64,000 nucleotides of DNA, taken from NCBI GenBank assembly GCA_910589385.1, contig CAJUTU010000009.1, positions 1 through 64,000 of the forward strand, in the 5' to 3' direction. Position 1 is the first letter of the stretch. Every line of letters begins with the position of its first letter. A model generated the notes under the pieces. It had not been told where the DNA came from. It worked only from the letters and a program-made list of their open reading frames with translations, and did not search any database. This document shows, piece by piece, positions 16,479-25,860 of this stretch. Source of the DNA: an uncultured Lachnospiraceae bacterium. GTDB lineage: Bacteria > Bacillota > Clostridia > Lachnospirales > Lachnospiraceae. Made by a program: the position numbers and the translations under genes.

Positions 16479-19156
16479 TGCGTATTTTACGTGAATATGT
16501 ACTGAACAGTATTTACAGAAATAAACGTACCAGCGCCGCCATTTTTACCGCGCTGTTCCTTATGACTTCTTTAATGTCCTGCTTTTGCGGCCTGGTCTAT
16601 ACACAGTGGACCGACGCCGTGTTTCTGGACAGGTGGAAGGATGGGGACTGGCATGGGGAATTGTTTGATAATGCCTGCGGAAGAGATCTGGAAAAAATCG
16701 AAAATTACTATTCTGTCTCCGCCGTCCTGTTAAAAGGCCCCTGGGAAGTGGCAGAGATCAGCGGCAGTGGACGGCGCAGGTATATCATCCAGCGGCCGGC
16801 CAACGAGGAATACTGGAACTCCATGCCGGAAAAGGACACCCTGCTGGAAGGACGTCTTCCAAAAACAGATACGGAACTGGCACTGTCAAAGCAATATTTT
16901 GAAGACCACCCCGAAGCAAAGATCGGAGACACCCTGACCCTGCCGGTGGGAGAACGTATTTATAACGGAGCGGTCTGCCTGGAAACAGATTCTTACCACG
17001 AAGGAGAAACTTTCCGGCAGACAGGGACAAAGACCTATACACTGGTCGGAAAAATGGATGTCACAACTTCTTCTATCGTCCCTGCCTATACTGGTATGAG
17101 CTACTTTGACCAGAAAGACATTGGAGCGGATGATGAGGTGACAGTCTATCTGCGTTTCCATCCCATGAGGAACACCTACAAGGAACTTCCCGCATTGGCT
17201 GAATCAATCGGATATGAAAAGGACGAATACGGGGAATACCTTCTTCGTTATAATGCAAGCCTCCTTTCCAAATACCTGATCTTTCCGCCAGGGCAGGAAT
17301 TTTCCCTGGAAATACTGGCCGTGCCGCTGATGTTCGTCATATTTGCTTTACTGCTGGTGGGAGTGTTTGTGCTGATCATCCATAATGCCTTTGCATTGTC
17401 ATTAAACGAGAAAATTGCCCAATTGGGAATCTTTGCCTGTGTAGGAGCCTCGCCGCGGCAGATCCTCTCGGCCGCCGTGGCGGAAGCCATGATCCTAAGC
17501 ATCCCGTCCCTTCCTTTTGGACTGATTACCGGTTGGTTTTTAAATCTACAGCTTTTTGCAAACATCAATGCCCATAATGATATCGGAAGAAAAGCGCCGG
17601 ACATTGCCGCCTCTTTCGGGCTGCCCGCGATCCTGCCTGCTGTCCTGCTTTCCCTGCTGACTGCATGCCTCTCGGCACGGATCCCGGCAAAAAAGCTGGC
17701 GAAAGCATTGCCTGTGGAGATCATGAAACGGGAGGACGAAAATCTGAAAAAGCCGCGTCGTTTTAAAATTTCTCCGGTTTCGGCATGTTTCGGGATCATA
17801 GGAGAGCTATCGTCAAATGCGCTGGCGCATAGAAAGCACTCTTATCGGACTGCTACGATCTCACTCTGCCTGTCCTTCCTTCTACTCACCAGTTTCCTGA
17901 CGATGTTTACGGTACGGGATGCTTACCGTGAAATATCCGGAAGGGAATCTTCGGAGGATGGCCATGTCTATGCCAATATCAGTGACGGACAAATGCCGGA
18001 TCCTGAAGTCCTGGATAGGCTGTCGCAAGTCTCAGGCGCAAGACAATCTGCGGTTTTTGACAAGCTGGCCTGCGCCACATGGGTTTCGGCAGAAGATGCA
18101 TCCTCTGATATTCAAGAATATCTGGGCGGATTCGACGCCATCGTGGACGCAGCCAAGTACTCTCTCATTGAGCGTGACGGCGCCTACCGGGTGCGGACAT
18201 CCCTGGTCGGACTGGAAGAACGCTGTTTCCAGGAGTATTGCAGGAGACTTGGGATCGATCCTGCCCCCTATCTGGAAGACCCGTCCCGGGCCCTGGCCTA
18301 TAATTATACAGAGGATCCTGATGCCAGCACCCGGAGGAATACAGTGCGAAGAGAACTTCTGAAATTAGAAGAGGGACAGGAAATTGAGTTCACAGAACGT
18401 GCCTATGACGATGACGAAGGAGACCATACCTTTTCACTGCATGTTGGAGCGCTGATCGACACCCTGCCGTGCTCCACCCTTTATGATACCTCTTATTTCA
18501 CATTGACTCTCGTCATGCCGCTGGAGCATGTGCTGGATATCAGCGCTTCCTGCAGTGGACGGCGGCAGAACAGTGCCAGGAGCCTGACTGCAGTCTACCT
18601 GGCCGGCGACGATGAAAATGTTTCCGATGCTCAGATTCAAAAGCTGTCCGCACAGGTGGAGGAGATTATTTCGTCTTATTATGGAAGCGGAGATTATATG
18701 GTCAGTGATATTGTGGAACGTAAAAAAATGGATGCAGACGTACAGGAATCTTTGAATATGATCATTGCATTCCTGACCACGTTTCTTGCAGCCATCGGAC
18801 TCTCCAATGTATGGGCCGGCATCTCTGGAAATCTCTATCAGCGCCGCCGGGAATTTGCCATGCTGAAGTCTGTGGGGCTGGATACAAAACAGATGTGGAC
18901 CATGTTATTTTTAGAAGGATTGGCTCTGGGGTTAAAGCCGCTGCTATACAGCATCCCGTTTCAGGCCCTGCTGCTGGCAGTGAACCTAAAGCTCAGCGAA
19001 GTCTCATTCCTGGAATATCTGCCATTTGCGCCCGTCGGCGTAGTGCTCGGTTATACGACTTTGGTGCTCCTTGCAGTGGTCGGCGCCTATGTGCTGGGGG
19101 GACGTAAGATCCAGCGGGAAAATATTATTATGGCAGTCAAAGATGATACTTTGTAG
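16478..19156 (+). CDS. FtsX-like ABC transporter permease
   Basis: An 892-residue permease. One membrane helix lies near the N-terminus, followed by an extracytoplasmic region of about 220 residues. A three-helix FtsX block (about 275-410) includes SLNEKIAQLGIFACVGASPRQI. A second anchor near 450 leads to another large extracytoplasmic region and a C-terminal FtsX block (about 750-880) containing RRREFAMLKSVGLDTKQM. This duplicated layout is that of MacB/Bce-related exporters of Gram-positives, which often confer resistance to peptide antibiotics. The substrate cannot be told from sequence. The gene ends at a strong stem-loop. Confidence 0.88.
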   Translation: MRILREYVLNSIYRNKRTSAAIFTALFLMTSLMSCFCGLVYTQWTDAVFLDRWKDGDWHGELFDNACGRDLEKIENYYSVSAVLLKGPWEVAEISGSGRRRYIIQRPANEEYWNSMPEKDTLLEGRLPKTDTELALSKQYFEDHPEAKIGDTLTLPVGERIYNGAVCLETDSYHEGETFRQTGTKTYTLVGKMDVTTSSIVPAYTGMSYFDQKDIGADDEVTVYLRFHPMRNTYKELPALAESIGYEKDEYGEYLLRYNASLLSKYLIFPPGQEFSLEILAVPLMFVIFALLLVGVFVLIIHNAFALSLNEKIAQLGIFACVGASPRQILSAAVAEAMILSIPSLPFGLITGWFLNLQLFANINAHNDIGRKAPDIAASFGLPAILPAVLLSLLTACLSARIPAKKLAKALPVEIMKREDENLKKPRRFKISPVSACFGIIGELSSNALAHRKHSYRTATISLCLSFLLLTSFLTMFTVRDAYREISGRESSEDGHVYANISDGQMPDPEVLDRLSQVSGARQSAVFDKLACATWVSAEDASSDIQEYLGGFDAIVDAAKYSLIERDGAYRVRTSLVGLEERCFQEYCRRLGIDPAPYLEDPSRALAYNYTEDPDASTRRNTVRRELLKLEEGQEIEFTERAYDDDEGDHTFSLHVGALIDTLPCSTLYDTSYFTLTLVMPLEHVLDISASCSGRRQNSARSLTAVYLAGDDENVSDAQIQKLSAQVEEIISSYYGSGDYMVSDIVERKKMDADVQESLNMIIAFLTTFLAAIGLSNVWAGISGNLYQRRREFAMLKSVGLDTKQMWTMLFLEGLALGLKPLLYSIPFQALLLAVNLKLSEVSFLEYLPFAPVGVVLGYTTLVLLAVVGAYVLGGRKIQRENIIMAVKDDTL

Positions 19157-19172
19157 TCTATATAAATAGGCC

Positions 19173-19211
19173 GAATACAGAAAGCCTGCCGCTGGCAGGC
19201 TTTCCGTATTC
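19173..19211. terminator. Bidirectional stem-loop between convergent ABC operons
   Basis: GAATAC-GAAAGCCTGCC pairs with GGCAGGCTTTC-GTATTC around a GCT loop, a 17-bp nearly perfect stem. It lies between the plus-strand permease stop at 19156 and the minus-strand permease stop at 19260, so it probably ends both transcripts. No long T run follows on either side. Confidence 0.75.
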
Positions 19212-19259
19212 AATGGTATATAAATTATCCTCGAAAAACAAACTGCAAAAATCTGACGG

Positions 19260-20282
19260 CTACCCCAGCCACCCCAGCGGAAATACCCATCTGACAGCCT
19301 GCAGCGCAGGGACAACGGCTGCAAGGTCAAAGAATACCGGGCATACCACAAGCTGGGCCAGTATGATCGTCAAAGTCCACGCTGCAAATGTCGTACTGTT
19401 TTGAAACAGCTTTCCCACAACCAGTACCCAGAAGCTGCTCACGAAAACGAGAAGCAGCACATGCCCGGTTTCGATTACAACGCCTCTGTTCCCTGGAGCG
19501 AAAAGAATAAGAACAATCCCAAGTAAAGCAGGACTCGTAGCTTCCGCAAGACATCCCAGATATTCAAACTTCCATCTCTGTTTTCTTTCCATCGCGGCAG
19601 CCGCGCCATTTCCGTGATCTTCAAATTTCCTTGCCTGTGCCATCCACAGGATCAAAAAAATAAACAGCCCGGCCATCCCGCGCATTGGCAGGATTTTTCC
19701 AGAAATATCCCCTGTATGGTAAACTTCTTCTTCCGGCTTTTGCTCTGTCTCTATGATATCCATTTGAAACATTTCATTCTTCTGTAGATAATCCTGTTTT
19801 TTTGCCAGAAGCTCCCTGGTGATCTCCTCATCACTTTTTCCATAAACTTCCGCCTCACTGTCCATCAGGATTTTATCGCTGTACCCTTCAAAAAATGCCG
19901 CATAAAAAGTTTCCTGGGCGACCAGCCCTTTTGCAGAAAACGGTGTGCAGATGTAAGTCACAGCACCTTTTTGAATATCATCCCCGGAAAATACAAAGCC
20001 GCATTCAATCACGCCGGATACGATATCCTGCCGCATGTCCTCTTCACTCGTATATTCCTGAAATTCAAAGATGCTTTCCTTTGCTTTCAGACATTCCAAA
20101 ATTTTCTGTGCAGATTCCTGCGGCGAGGCGCAGATACCGATTCGTGTATTCTCTGCATCAGGCAGATGAATCTGTGAAACCAGCAGCGCCGCCAGAACCA
20201 TTCCCAGAACCTGCATCCAGGATGTTTTACGCTGCACCCAGGCTTTTAACTGTAACGTGTACCATACTATGTATCGTCCCAT
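19260..20282 (-). CDS. ABC-2 type permease
   Basis: A 340-residue protein with one N-terminal membrane helix (about 18-36), an extracytoplasmic region of about 160 residues, then a cluster of about five helices at the C-terminus, the layout of ABC2_membrane_3 exporters. I place the start at 20282 (MGRYIVWYTLQLKAW) because AGGAG lies ten bases upstream; a longer in-frame version lacks this. It overlaps the end of the upstream permease gene by 16 bases. It is the last gene of the minus-strand operon that begins with a response regulator at 25564. Substrate unknown. Confidence 0.75.
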   Translation of the reverse strand: MGRYIVWYTLQLKAWVQRKTSWMQVLGMVLAALLVSQIHLPDAENTRIGICASPQESAQKILECLKAKESIFEFQEYTSEEDMRQDIVSGVIECGFVFSGDDIQKGAVTYICTPFSAKGLVAQETFYAAFFEGYSDKILMDSEAEVYGKSDEEITRELLAKKQDYLQKNEMFQMDIIETEQKPEEEVYHTGDISGKILPMRGMAGLFIFLILWMAQARKFEDHGNGAAAAMERKQRWKFEYLGCLAEATSPALLGIVLILFAPGNRGVVIETGHVLLLVFVSSFWVLVVGKLFQNSTTFAAWTLTIILAQLVVCPVFFDLAAVVPALQAVRWVFPLGWLG

Positions 20283-21472
20283 GAAAATATTGCTCCTATT
20301 CCAATCCCCGCCAGGCTCCATCCTGCCAACAGCAAAAGTTTCCCTTCACTCAGGCTTCCAAAAAACATTTCTATACAATATTGATGCAGGAAACCCAGCG
20401 GCAGATACTGTCCGATTCTTCCGACTGGCTCTGGAAGATATGCCGAAGGTATCACCACACCTGCGCATAGGATCATCAATGCATTTGCCAAAAGCAGGAA
20501 TACGGCTCCCTGCATTCCCCTCCCAAAGACGGAAAATACGATGTGGAAATAAACGGCAGTTCCGATACTGGCCGGAACCAGCCACAGCAGGATCTCTTTG
20601 TGAAACCATATAAAATAAGATTTCTGCCATTTTGAAAACAGGCATCCCGACAAATAAGCTGTGGTTCCTAATATCCAGGACAAATTCGCCATGACCAAAA
20701 TCTTGATCACTGATACTTTTACGGCACCCAGGCCCAGGAGCCGCAGCTTTTGTTCTACTGCCCTGCTCTTCCTTTGATATAAAAAGCTGTAATTCAGCCC
20801 TCCCATAAGCAGGAGAACCGAAACCGCCGCGGCAAAATAGTACTGATATAAATTCATCTGCCCCAAAGGTGAATACACATTTTTATCAAATAGTTTTTCC
20901 CGGTTCAGCGCACACTCAATATAAGTATAGGAAATAGACTCTGCAGCCTTATTCGGCTTCATCTTTGAATATCCACTCTCTGCCATATCTCTTGCAGCCA
21001 GCACACCTGCCTCTGCCGTCTGAAGCAGAGACACCCCGTCTGATAACAGTTCTTGAAAAACCTGTACTTGAAAAGGGGCCTGTTTGGGCAGATACACGGA
21101 TATCTTCCCCTTCTGGCCGTTATACATGTCGTCATAAAGGCTTTCAGGCAGTACAATGACTGCCTGAATCTCCCCCTCATAAAGTTTTTCCATGGCCTCC
21201 GCCTGCGAAAGATACTCAAAATTGCATATAGATTCCACGCTGTCCATAGCAGAGAGGAACCGCGCCACTGCTTTTGTCTGCGTCTCTTCTTCCGGGATGG
21301 CTACACCCACATCAATCGCCTGGAACATCTGCGCCCCAAAAAATAACACCCCCGCCGCCACGGCTCCCCCCATAATGAGGCACAGCATCAGAAGCAGGCT
21401 TCCCGCAGATTTCAGCAGAACCCTTACGCTCTTTTTATATTCCAGAAATAAATATACGAAAAATATTCTCAT
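20267..21472 (-). CDS. ABC-2 type permease
   Basis: A 401-residue protein with the same layout as its downstream neighbour: N-terminal helix (about 22-48), a large extracytoplasmic segment with YEGEIQAVIVLPESLYD, then about six C-terminal helices. ABC-2 exporters of this type are half-transporters, so the two adjacent permeases could form a heterodimer served by the ATPase at 22886-23548. The ATG overlaps the stop of the anchored protein upstream by four bases. Confidence 0.78.
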   Translation of the reverse strand: MRIFFVYLFLEYKKSVRVLLKSAGSLLLMLCLIMGGAVAAGVLFFGAQMFQAIDVGVAIPEEETQTKAVARFLSAMDSVESICNFEYLSQAEAMEKLYEGEIQAVIVLPESLYDDMYNGQKGKISVYLPKQAPFQVQVFQELLSDGVSLLQTAEAGVLAARDMAESGYSKMKPNKAAESISYTYIECALNREKLFDKNVYSPLGQMNLYQYYFAAAVSVLLLMGGLNYSFLYQRKSRAVEQKLRLLGLGAVKVSVIKILVMANLSWILGTTAYLSGCLFSKWQKSYFIWFHKEILLWLVPASIGTAVYFHIVFSVFGRGMQGAVFLLLANALMILCAGVVIPSAYLPEPVGRIGQYLPLGFLHQYCIEMFFGSLSEGKLLLLAGWSLAGIGIGAIFSWDDT

Positions 21473-22830
21473 AGCAGATTTAATTCTTCAAGCAGTTCTT
21501 CCATATCCTGCTGGGCTGCCTGGCTTAGGTTAAATTCAGTCCCCTCAATTTTTTCAAATGAGGCTCCTTTTTTGATAGACATTCCCCACTTCGCGTCAAT
21601 GAATTGTCCGTCAACCATAGTTTTGTCAATGGATGCATTGAAAATGTCCTTGTCCAGAAATACATTTCCTGACAGAACCGTCCTGCCGCCATCCATGGTA
21701 ATATCCAGATCCCCGTTTTTCTGGTCGTATTCCAGGCTCGCCGTCTCTTCCCCCTCTACAAATAATTTCTTCACCTCTGTGGATTCCACATTTTCTCCCT
21801 CTATCCTCAGCATTTCTTCTCCGTCAAAGAGAAGCTGCATATTCTGCATCCGTGTGTTTCCGCCCAGGAACCGCAGTTCGGCTTCCTCCCCGTCTTCTTC
21901 GATACGGATACAGGCCAGCTTATTTTGATAGATAAAAAATGTCACCTCAAAATCTTCCATCTCATCAAGATATTCTTCCATCTCGTCAAAATAATCCTCT
22001 ATATAATAACCGTAATACCCGTAGGCCGTGCTCCAGCTTTCTTGATAAACGGTTTCCAGCTCATCCATGATATTCTGTATGCAGTCCCGGGTGATTGTTG
22101 TAGAAATCCCTTTACATTTCCTGTCCTGCCCGTCCACCTCAAATTCTTCTGCATCCGCCTTCTCAAATTCCAGTTTCTGCCCTTCCTCAATGATTGTTTT
22201 TACCAGGTCTGAGTTAAATTCTGTATCCCGTTTGGCAGAATACAGTGTCTGCAGCATCTCATCAAGCGTATCCAGCCTGTATCCAAAATTTTCCTGCATA
22301 AAGCTGCTTTTGGGTTTTGTATAATCATAAGTAAAAACGTAGTCGCTCACTGCCGGAACCAAGACCCTTAACTGTTCTTCCGTCAGCTCTGCCTGGAAGT
22401 CCACCGTCGTGAAATCAGGGACATCCATACTGCCCAGCACTTGTTTCTGCACTTTCCCATAGAGGAACTGGAATTCCATGCCATACCCTTGTGCTTCACT
22501 CTCAAACGAAAACGTCAGTTCATCCGAAACAAAGAGGCTTCCGAATTTCAGCGAACTTGTCATATAATCCGTATCGTTGACTGTGTTGGTAATCGCCGCC
22601 ACTACTTTTGCAGAATCACTAGAAAAGAAACCACTTTTTACGGCGGCAAAGACTGCACCTGCTGCCACTATAACAATGACTGCTATAACCGCAAATATCC
22701 AGCCTTTTTTCTTTTTTCCGTCCGGCTGGATTCCCGAAGGCGGCTCTGACGTCTGGTAAAAATATGGCTGCGGCGCCTCAGCGTTTTCCTGGATCCGTTC
22801 TCCTGTTGCCGGGTCAAATTGTTCGTTCAT
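21469..22830 (-). CDS. Membrane-anchored extracytoplasmic protein, DUF6583-like
   Basis: A 453-residue protein. Residues 1-40 are polar and end in a basic KKKK patch; a membrane helix lies at about 43-65; the remaining 385 residues are acidic and extracytoplasmic, with a run of Tyr/Asp/Glu (YGYYGYYIEDYFDEMEEY) in the middle. The architecture and composition recall the Lachnospiraceae family DUF6583, a tentative name. It is coupled by four-base overlap to the following permease and sits after the ATPase, so it may be an accessory or substrate-facing part of the ABC system. Function unknown. Confidence 0.65.
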   Translation of the reverse strand: MNEQFDPATGERIQENAEAPQPYFYQTSEPPSGIQPDGKKKKGWIFAVIAVIVIVAAGAVFAAVKSGFFSSDSAKVVAAITNTVNDTDYMTSSLKFGSLFVSDELTFSFESEAQGYGMEFQFLYGKVQKQVLGSMDVPDFTTVDFQAELTEEQLRVLVPAVSDYVFTYDYTKPKSSFMQENFGYRLDTLDEMLQTLYSAKRDTEFNSDLVKTIIEEGQKLEFEKADAEEFEVDGQDRKCKGISTTITRDCIQNIMDELETVYQESWSTAYGYYGYYIEDYFDEMEEYLDEMEDFEVTFFIYQNKLACIRIEEDGEEAELRFLGGNTRMQNMQLLFDGEEMLRIEGENVESTEVKKLFVEGEETASLEYDQKNGDLDITMDGGRTVLSGNVFLDKDIFNASIDKTMVDGQFIDAKWGMSIKKGASFEKIEGTEFNLSQAAQQDMEELLEELNLL

Positions 22831-22885
22831 TTTTTCTCCTCCCTAAATAAGTATATTTTTTCATATCATACTCCATCTTTTCACT

Positions 22886-23548
22886 TTATGCCAGCATCTT
22901 TCTGATGCTGTCCATATTCTGATCTTTCTTCGATAACTCCGTCAAATGCCCTTCCTGCATCAACATGCATCTGTCACAGGACAAAATCTCTTTCTCATCG
23001 TGTGTCGTCATCACGATAATACCATTCATAGCGTTGAAACTCTTCATCCAGTTTCTGATACTTTCTTTATAATATAGATCCAGCGCTGTCGTGGGTTCAT
23101 CCATCAGCAGGATTGGGGGCCATCCGGCTAATGCGCATGCAATACTGAGCCGCCGCTTCATGCCTCCCGAAAGTTTTCCGACAGCCATCTTCATCATTTC
23201 TTCCAGTTCAAACTGGCGGATGATCTCCTCAGAACCTTCCGTACGGTCCACTCCCCAGAGCCTTAAGTTGTCCCTGACAGACAGTTCCTCCATCAACGGC
23301 AGTTCTTGTGGTACATAGCCGCAATACTTGCGGAAATATTCTTTTTTGCTCTGCGGATTTTTTCCAAAATAGCGCAATCTGCCTTCATTTGGTTTTAGAA
23401 TGCCTGCCAAAATCTGCATCAGGGTCGTCTTTCCACATCCGTTCCTGCCGATAATTGCCACCCGCTCCCCGCAATTTGCCTGAAAGCTGACATCCTCCAG
23501 AACTATTTTTTTCCCATACTTTTTCTTGATATTCGATACTTCCAGCAT
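22886..23548 (-). CDS. ABC transporter ATP-binding protein
   Basis: A 220-residue ATPase with Walker A GRNGCGKTT, signature KLSGGMKRRLSIACAL, Walker B ILLMDEPTTALD and H-loop VMTTHDEKE. The signature form with MKRR is common in ATPases serving ABC-2 exporters. I chose the ATG at 23548 because GAGG lies six bases before it; another ATG twelve bases further upstream has no site. It precedes the anchored protein by 55 bases and follows the histidine kinase by about 90 bases. It probably energises the two permeases at 19260-21472. Confidence 0.9.
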   Translation of the reverse strand: MLEVSNIKKKYGKKIVLEDVSFQANCGERVAIIGRNGCGKTTLMQILAGILKPNEGRLRYFGKNPQSKKEYFRKYCGYVPQELPLMEELSVRDNLRLWGVDRTEGSEEIIRQFELEEMMKMAVGKLSGGMKRRLSIACALAGWPPILLMDEPTTALDLYYKESIRNWMKSFNAMNGIIVMTTHDEKEILSCDRCMLMQEGHLTELSKKDQNMDSIRKMLA

Positions 23549-23640
23549 TTCAAACCTCATTCATTTCACAGGCGGAATATTCAATCACTTGATATCTTTG
23601 GATAGTATATCATATTTTTTCAAACATATCATCGTGTAAT

Positions 23641-24900
23641 TTAATCCCGCCAATAAAACCGCATCCAGAAACGCGCATGCCCTTCTTTTGTATTTTCTGC
23701 ATAGATATGCCCGTTCTGCCGTTCCACCACGAGCTTTGCCAAAGAAAGCCCAACTCCCGCACTGTCCTTTTGGGCATCCTCTCCTCGGTAAAACCGCTCA
23801 AACAAATGTGGCAGATCTTTTTTTGATATCCCCTTTCCACTGTCTGTCACCTGGATTTCCGTATAGAGAGGGTTCTGCTCCCACTGTACCTGGATTTCCC
23901 CACCCTCCGGCGAATGCTCGGCACAGTTTTTGAGCACATTCTGTATGGCTTCCTCTGTCCAGCGGCTGTCAGCCAGGATCTGCACCTGCCCTCCTGATGT
24001 GACAAGCTGAATCTGCTTTTTCTGCAGCAATTCCTGTAAAGGCTCTGCCGCCCCGTCTATCAGCGCTTCTACATCCATTTTTTCTTTCTCAAACTGAATA
24101 GTATGAGATTCCAGCTTTGCCAGAGAAAGCAGTGCGCTGACCAGATTCTGCAGGCGGTGGATCTGCACAGTAAGACGATTTAGGCATTCCTCTCCTTCTT
24201 CTGTGGGCTGTCCTTCCAGCAGTTCTGTCATCAAAGACATGGAAGTGAGCGGTGTCTTCAACTGATGGGCAATATCCACGATCCGCTCCGACAATACGGT
24301 ATGGTTATGGACGGCTTCTTCCTTGGTCGATTTCAGTTCCATGACTATTTTGTAGATTGCATCCTCCAGAAAAGAAAATTCATCCTCCCGGCGCCGGAGC
24401 ACACCGGCCCCTCCCCGGTTTGCCAGTAAAAGGTACTCTGTCAGCCCGTCAATCCGCCGCGCCCGTTTCTCCTGCTCTTTTTTCCACATCAGGAATTGAA
24501 GCAGGCCAATAACTCCAAACAAAATGACACTGCTTCCCATAATAAAAAGGAGATTCCCGCCCAGTCTGGTCCATGTACGGAAACCGTATTCACGGAGCCA
24601 TTCTTCCCCCGCCCTCTTGTCAGGCAGCCCCACTTCTTTCAAAGGGGCGCTCTTTAAAGGATTTCCGGATTTTAATGCAGCAGCAAGGGCACGCCGGATG
24701 ATTGCCTGCCGACTGTTATTTTCCTGCCCGCCGTCCGTCTCTTTTTCTCCTGCGCCGTCGATCACTGCGCCTATGAACCCCGAAAAATCCTGATACTCTT
24801 GAAACGTAACAGCCGCCGTAAGCAAAAAACCAGCGGCCAGTCCGATCAGCAGCCAGTCCGCCAATATTTTCAAACAGATTTTCCCCTCATTTTGCCCCAT
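23641..24900 (-). CDS. Sensor histidine kinase
   Basis: A 419-residue membrane kinase. One helix lies near residues 12-32, an extracytoplasmic loop of about 80 residues follows, and a second helix is at about 115-135. The H-box reads IAHQLKTPLTSM, the N-box NVLKNCAEHSPEGG and the G-boxes DSGKGISKKDL and SAGVGLSLAK. It phosphorylates the response regulator encoded immediately upstream; the two genes overlap by 14 bases. GGAGG lies nine bases before the ATG at 24900. With the adjacent ABC genes it probably senses envelope stress or a substrate of that exporter, which is inference from context. Confidence 0.9.
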   Translation of the reverse strand: MGQNEGKICLKILADWLLIGLAAGFLLTAAVTFQEYQDFSGFIGAVIDGAGEKETDGGQENNSRQAIIRRALAAALKSGNPLKSAPLKEVGLPDKRAGEEWLREYGFRTWTRLGGNLLFIMGSSVILFGVIGLLQFLMWKKEQEKRARRIDGLTEYLLLANRGGAGVLRRREDEFSFLEDAIYKIVMELKSTKEEAVHNHTVLSERIVDIAHQLKTPLTSMSLMTELLEGQPTEEGEECLNRLTVQIHRLQNLVSALLSLAKLESHTIQFEKEKMDVEALIDGAAEPLQELLQKKQIQLVTSGGQVQILADSRWTEEAIQNVLKNCAEHSPEGGEIQVQWEQNPLYTEIQVTDSGKGISKKDLPHLFERFYRGEDAQKDSAGVGLSLAKLVVERQNGHIYAENTKEGHARFWMRFYWRD

Positions 24901-25564
24901 TCTGTCCATCCTCCATACGGTAGCCGATTCCCCGGACCGTTTTGATGCAATGCGTATTTTTGAGTTTTTCCCTGAGTCTCTTTACTGTCACAGTCAGTGT
25001 ATTATCATTTACAAAATTCCCCTCTGAATCCCACAGCCTTTCCAAGATCATGCTGCGCGGCAGAGTCCGCCCTTTATTTTCCATCAAGGCCAGGAGCATA
25101 CGGTATTCCAGCGCGGTAAGATTGACTTCCTCCCCGCCCACAAATGCCTGCATTTTTTCCCTGTCCAGAGAAATTCCCGCGCAGGAAAGCATCTCACCAT
25201 TTTCCTCCGGCACCCTTCGGAGCACTGCCTCGATCCTGGATTCCAGGACTGCAATGTGAAATGGCTTTGTCACGTAATCATCCGCCCCCATGTCCAGCCC
25301 TTTCGTGATATCCCCCACCGCGTCGCGTACGGTCAGGAAAATAATAGGCGTGTTGTATTGTTCCTTGAGCCATCTGCAGAACTCGTATCCGCTGCCGTCC
25401 GGCAGGTTCAGATCTAACAGCACCAGGGCAAATACCTTAGAAAATACTTGTTTTGCTTCGGCAAGGCTTATGCATCCGGTCACCTCATAACCTCTCTTTG
25501 CAAGGGCGGCCCGGATGCCGAATGTAATGGTATCGTCATCCTCAACCAGTAATATTTTTGTCAT
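24887..25564 (-). CDS. OmpR-family response regulator
   Basis: A 225-residue regulator. The receiver domain (1-118) has the acidic pair EDDD, the phosphoacceptor Asp in LVLLDLNLPDGSG and the conserved Lys in YVTKPF. The C-terminal winged helix has the OmpR pattern LTALEYRMLLALMENKGR and TVTVKRLREKL. It heads the minus-strand operon of kinase, ATPase, anchored protein and two permeases and is transcribed divergently from a second regulator at 25861. The promoter at 25653-25681 serves it. Confidence 0.93.
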   Translation of the reverse strand: MTKILLVEDDDTITFGIRAALAKRGYEVTGCISLAEAKQVFSKVFALVLLDLNLPDGSGYEFCRWLKEQYNTPIIFLTVRDAVGDITKGLDMGADDYVTKPFHIAVLESRIEAVLRRVPEENGEMLSCAGISLDREKMQAFVGGEEVNLTALEYRMLLALMENKGRTLPRSMILERLWDSEGNFVNDNTLTVTVKRLREKLKNTHCIKTVRGIGYRMEDGQNGAK

Positions 25565-25652
25565 CTTTCATCCCACCAAAAGTACCACACATAATTCTTT
25601 TTGCTGTTCCATCCATGATATTCTCATCCGTCCTGTTCTACAGCTAATCTCT

Positions 25653-25681
25653 ATTCTATGCTTTCTATCGAAACAAATCAA
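25653..25681 (-). promoter_or_regulatory. Promoter of the minus-strand two-component/ABC operon
   Basis: Minus-strand TTGATT (25676-25681) and TAGAAT (25653-25658) with a 17-base spacer, about 90 bases before the regulator ATG at 25564. It is divergent from the promoter at 25737-25768. Confidence 0.6.
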
Positions 25682-25736
25682 TCACTTTATTATTTTTAGC
25701 CTACATTTAAGAACGTCATACTGAAATAAAATATTT

Positions 25737-25768
25737 TCAATTATTCCTCAATCTTTATATGATATAAT
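25737..25768 (+). promoter_or_regulatory. Operator and promoter of the second two-component operon
   Basis: TCAAT occurs at 25737-25741 and again at 25748-25752, 11 bases apart, the second extended to TCAATC. Nine bases later comes a perfect -10 box TATAAT (25763-25768). No -35 consensus is present. The same repeat, period and nine-base distance to the -10 box recur at 27960-27991 before the VTC gene. This is the pattern expected of an activator site bound by an OmpR-family regulator. Confidence 0.65.
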
Positions 25769-25774
25769 ATAGGT

Positions 25775-25860
25775 CACCAACTGGAGGGGAAGTTGATGTC
25801 CTGCGGGGGCATCAGCGGGCTGTTTTCTAATAATCACCCATAAAAAGGACGGTATCCAAA
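25775..25860 (+). other. Structured 5' leader of the second response regulator gene
   Basis: The presumed leader can fold into two small adjacent hairpins: CAACT/AGTTG (25778-25795) and GATGTCC/GGGCATC (25795-25813, one G-T pair). A weak AAAGGACGG site precedes the ATG. No known riboswitch is recognised. The hairpins may only affect mRNA stability or be chance. Confidence 0.3.
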